In this document: positions 63,847-64,000 of the stretch, piece by piece
Position numbering within the stretch: position 1 is the first letter of the stretch
How the letters are laid out: the number at the start of each line of letters is the position of its first letter
Position numbers and translations under genes: made by a program
Origin: Bacteroidales bacterium
GTDB taxonomy: Bacteria > Bacteroidota > Bacteroidia > Bacteroidales > VadinHA17
Assembly (NCBI GenBank): GCA_020201035.1
Contig: JAIVHO010000031.1
Location: 124,001-188,000, forward strand
Direction of reading: 5' to 3'
DNA: 64,000 bases
Notes under the pieces: generated by a model
Told to the model about the DNA's origin: nothing
The model's input: the letters and a program-made list of their open reading frames with translations, nothing else
Database searches by the model: none

Positions 63847-64000
63847 CTATAACAGGGAGATACTTCTCTGGACAAATTTACTAAGATCCTCTCCTTTAAG
63901 CATATTGTTGGCCAGCAGGGCCAGATCAATAAGCTGCTTAACCACAGGCTGGCCTGATGCAAACTTTGCTATCTCTTCACGCTTCTTATCTTGCAGTTTA
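63847..64000 (-). CDS. htpG: Chaperone HtpG (Hsp90), C-terminal end (5' part outside window)
   Basis: On the minus strand an open frame of 50 codons ends at TAG (63847-63849). It reads ...VVKQLIDLALLANNMLKGED then LSKFVQRSISLL, closely matching the HtpG/Hsp90 C-terminal dimerisation end (LIDLALLANNxLKGEALxxFI). The gene starts beyond the right edge of the window. Confidence 0.82.
   Translation of the reverse strand, partial: KLQDKKREEIAKFASGQPVVKQLIDLALLANNMLKGEDLSKFVQRSISLL

Noticed and set aside
1-64000. rRNA and tRNA genes
   Set aside because: I scanned the intergenic regions for cloverleaf or TTCGAATCC-type motifs and saw none convincing. Only a tRNA or Rfam search would settle it.

Overview
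This window is a contiguous piece of a chromosome from a member of the Bacteroidota, most likely an anaerobic Bacteroidales-type organism. Four observations support this. There are two type-B T9SS (gliding-motility-associated) C-terminal sorting domains. Several promoters have the Bacteroidota form (TTTG, 19-20 bp, TAnnTTTG). There are group-typical families (DUF6702-like, SPOR lipoprotein, WbqC, fused DAHP synthase/chorismate mutase). Shine-Dalgarno sequences are weak. An anaerobic lifestyle is inferred from rubredoxin, a Na+-pumping methylmalonyl-CoA decarboxylase, citrate lyase, pyruvate phosphate dikinase and a NapH-like polyferredoxin. Almost everything is housekeeping or central metabolism. 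I found no rRNA, tRNA, CRISPR array, prophage or intact insertion sequence.

Layout. 0-7.4 kb: end of a T9SS-secreted protein, Rel/SpoT, a Fur-family regulator, a lipoprotein esterase, a repeat-rich intergenic region carrying a 194-bp MITE-like insertion, purA and a SPOR lipoprotein. 7.4-12.8 kb: acyl-CoA ligase, HD-like protein, isocitrate/isopropylmalate dehydrogenase family enzyme and pepD. 12.8-20.1 kb (minus strand): methylmalonyl-CoA epimerase, the four-subunit Na+-translocating decarboxylase, a fused CitD-CitE protein, CitF and rubredoxin, plausibly one transcription unit. 20.2-22.9 kb: NapH-like polyferredoxin plus a Tat-exported DUF362 protein. 23-26.5 kb: larC-larE-larB (nickel-pincer cofactor) and wbqC. 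26.4-30.8 kb: an outer-membrane barrel and two low-complexity secreted proteins. 30.9-36.5 kb: proS, an unknown conserved protein, a BamA/TamA-like barrel and tilS.

36.5-43.6 kb (minus strand): aromatic amino-acid operon in transcription order aminotransferase, DAHP synthase/chorismate mutase, aroB, aroA, aroC, tyrA. Upstream is a promoter followed by a Phe/Tyr-rich leader peptide and a terminator, then a second aromatic-containing small ORF that runs through a second terminator. This tandem attenuator-like leader is the most interesting thing in the window. 43.6-54 kb: nth, a hybrid histidine kinase, a DUF6702/T9SS/TPR envelope operon, pyk and aroQ. 54-64 kb: a XerC/XerD-type recombinase, an internally deleted metal-permease remnant, ppdK, a YceI-like protein, pckA, plsY, an aspartate-type aminotransferase, an unknown membrane-anchored protein and the 3' end of htpG.

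How the genes fit together: citrate lyase would make oxaloacetate and acetate. Oxaloacetate can enter the reductive succinate branch, and succinate-derived methylmalonyl-CoA can be epimerised and decarboxylated to propionyl-CoA with Na+ export. PpdK, PckA and Pyk set the PEP pool, which also feeds DAHP synthase and the shikimate genes. No wholly new multi-gene defence or mobile system is evident. The novelty is in regulation (tandem aro leader), fossils (deleted permease, MITE in a repeat array) and fused architectures (CitD-CitE, NapH-ferredoxin).
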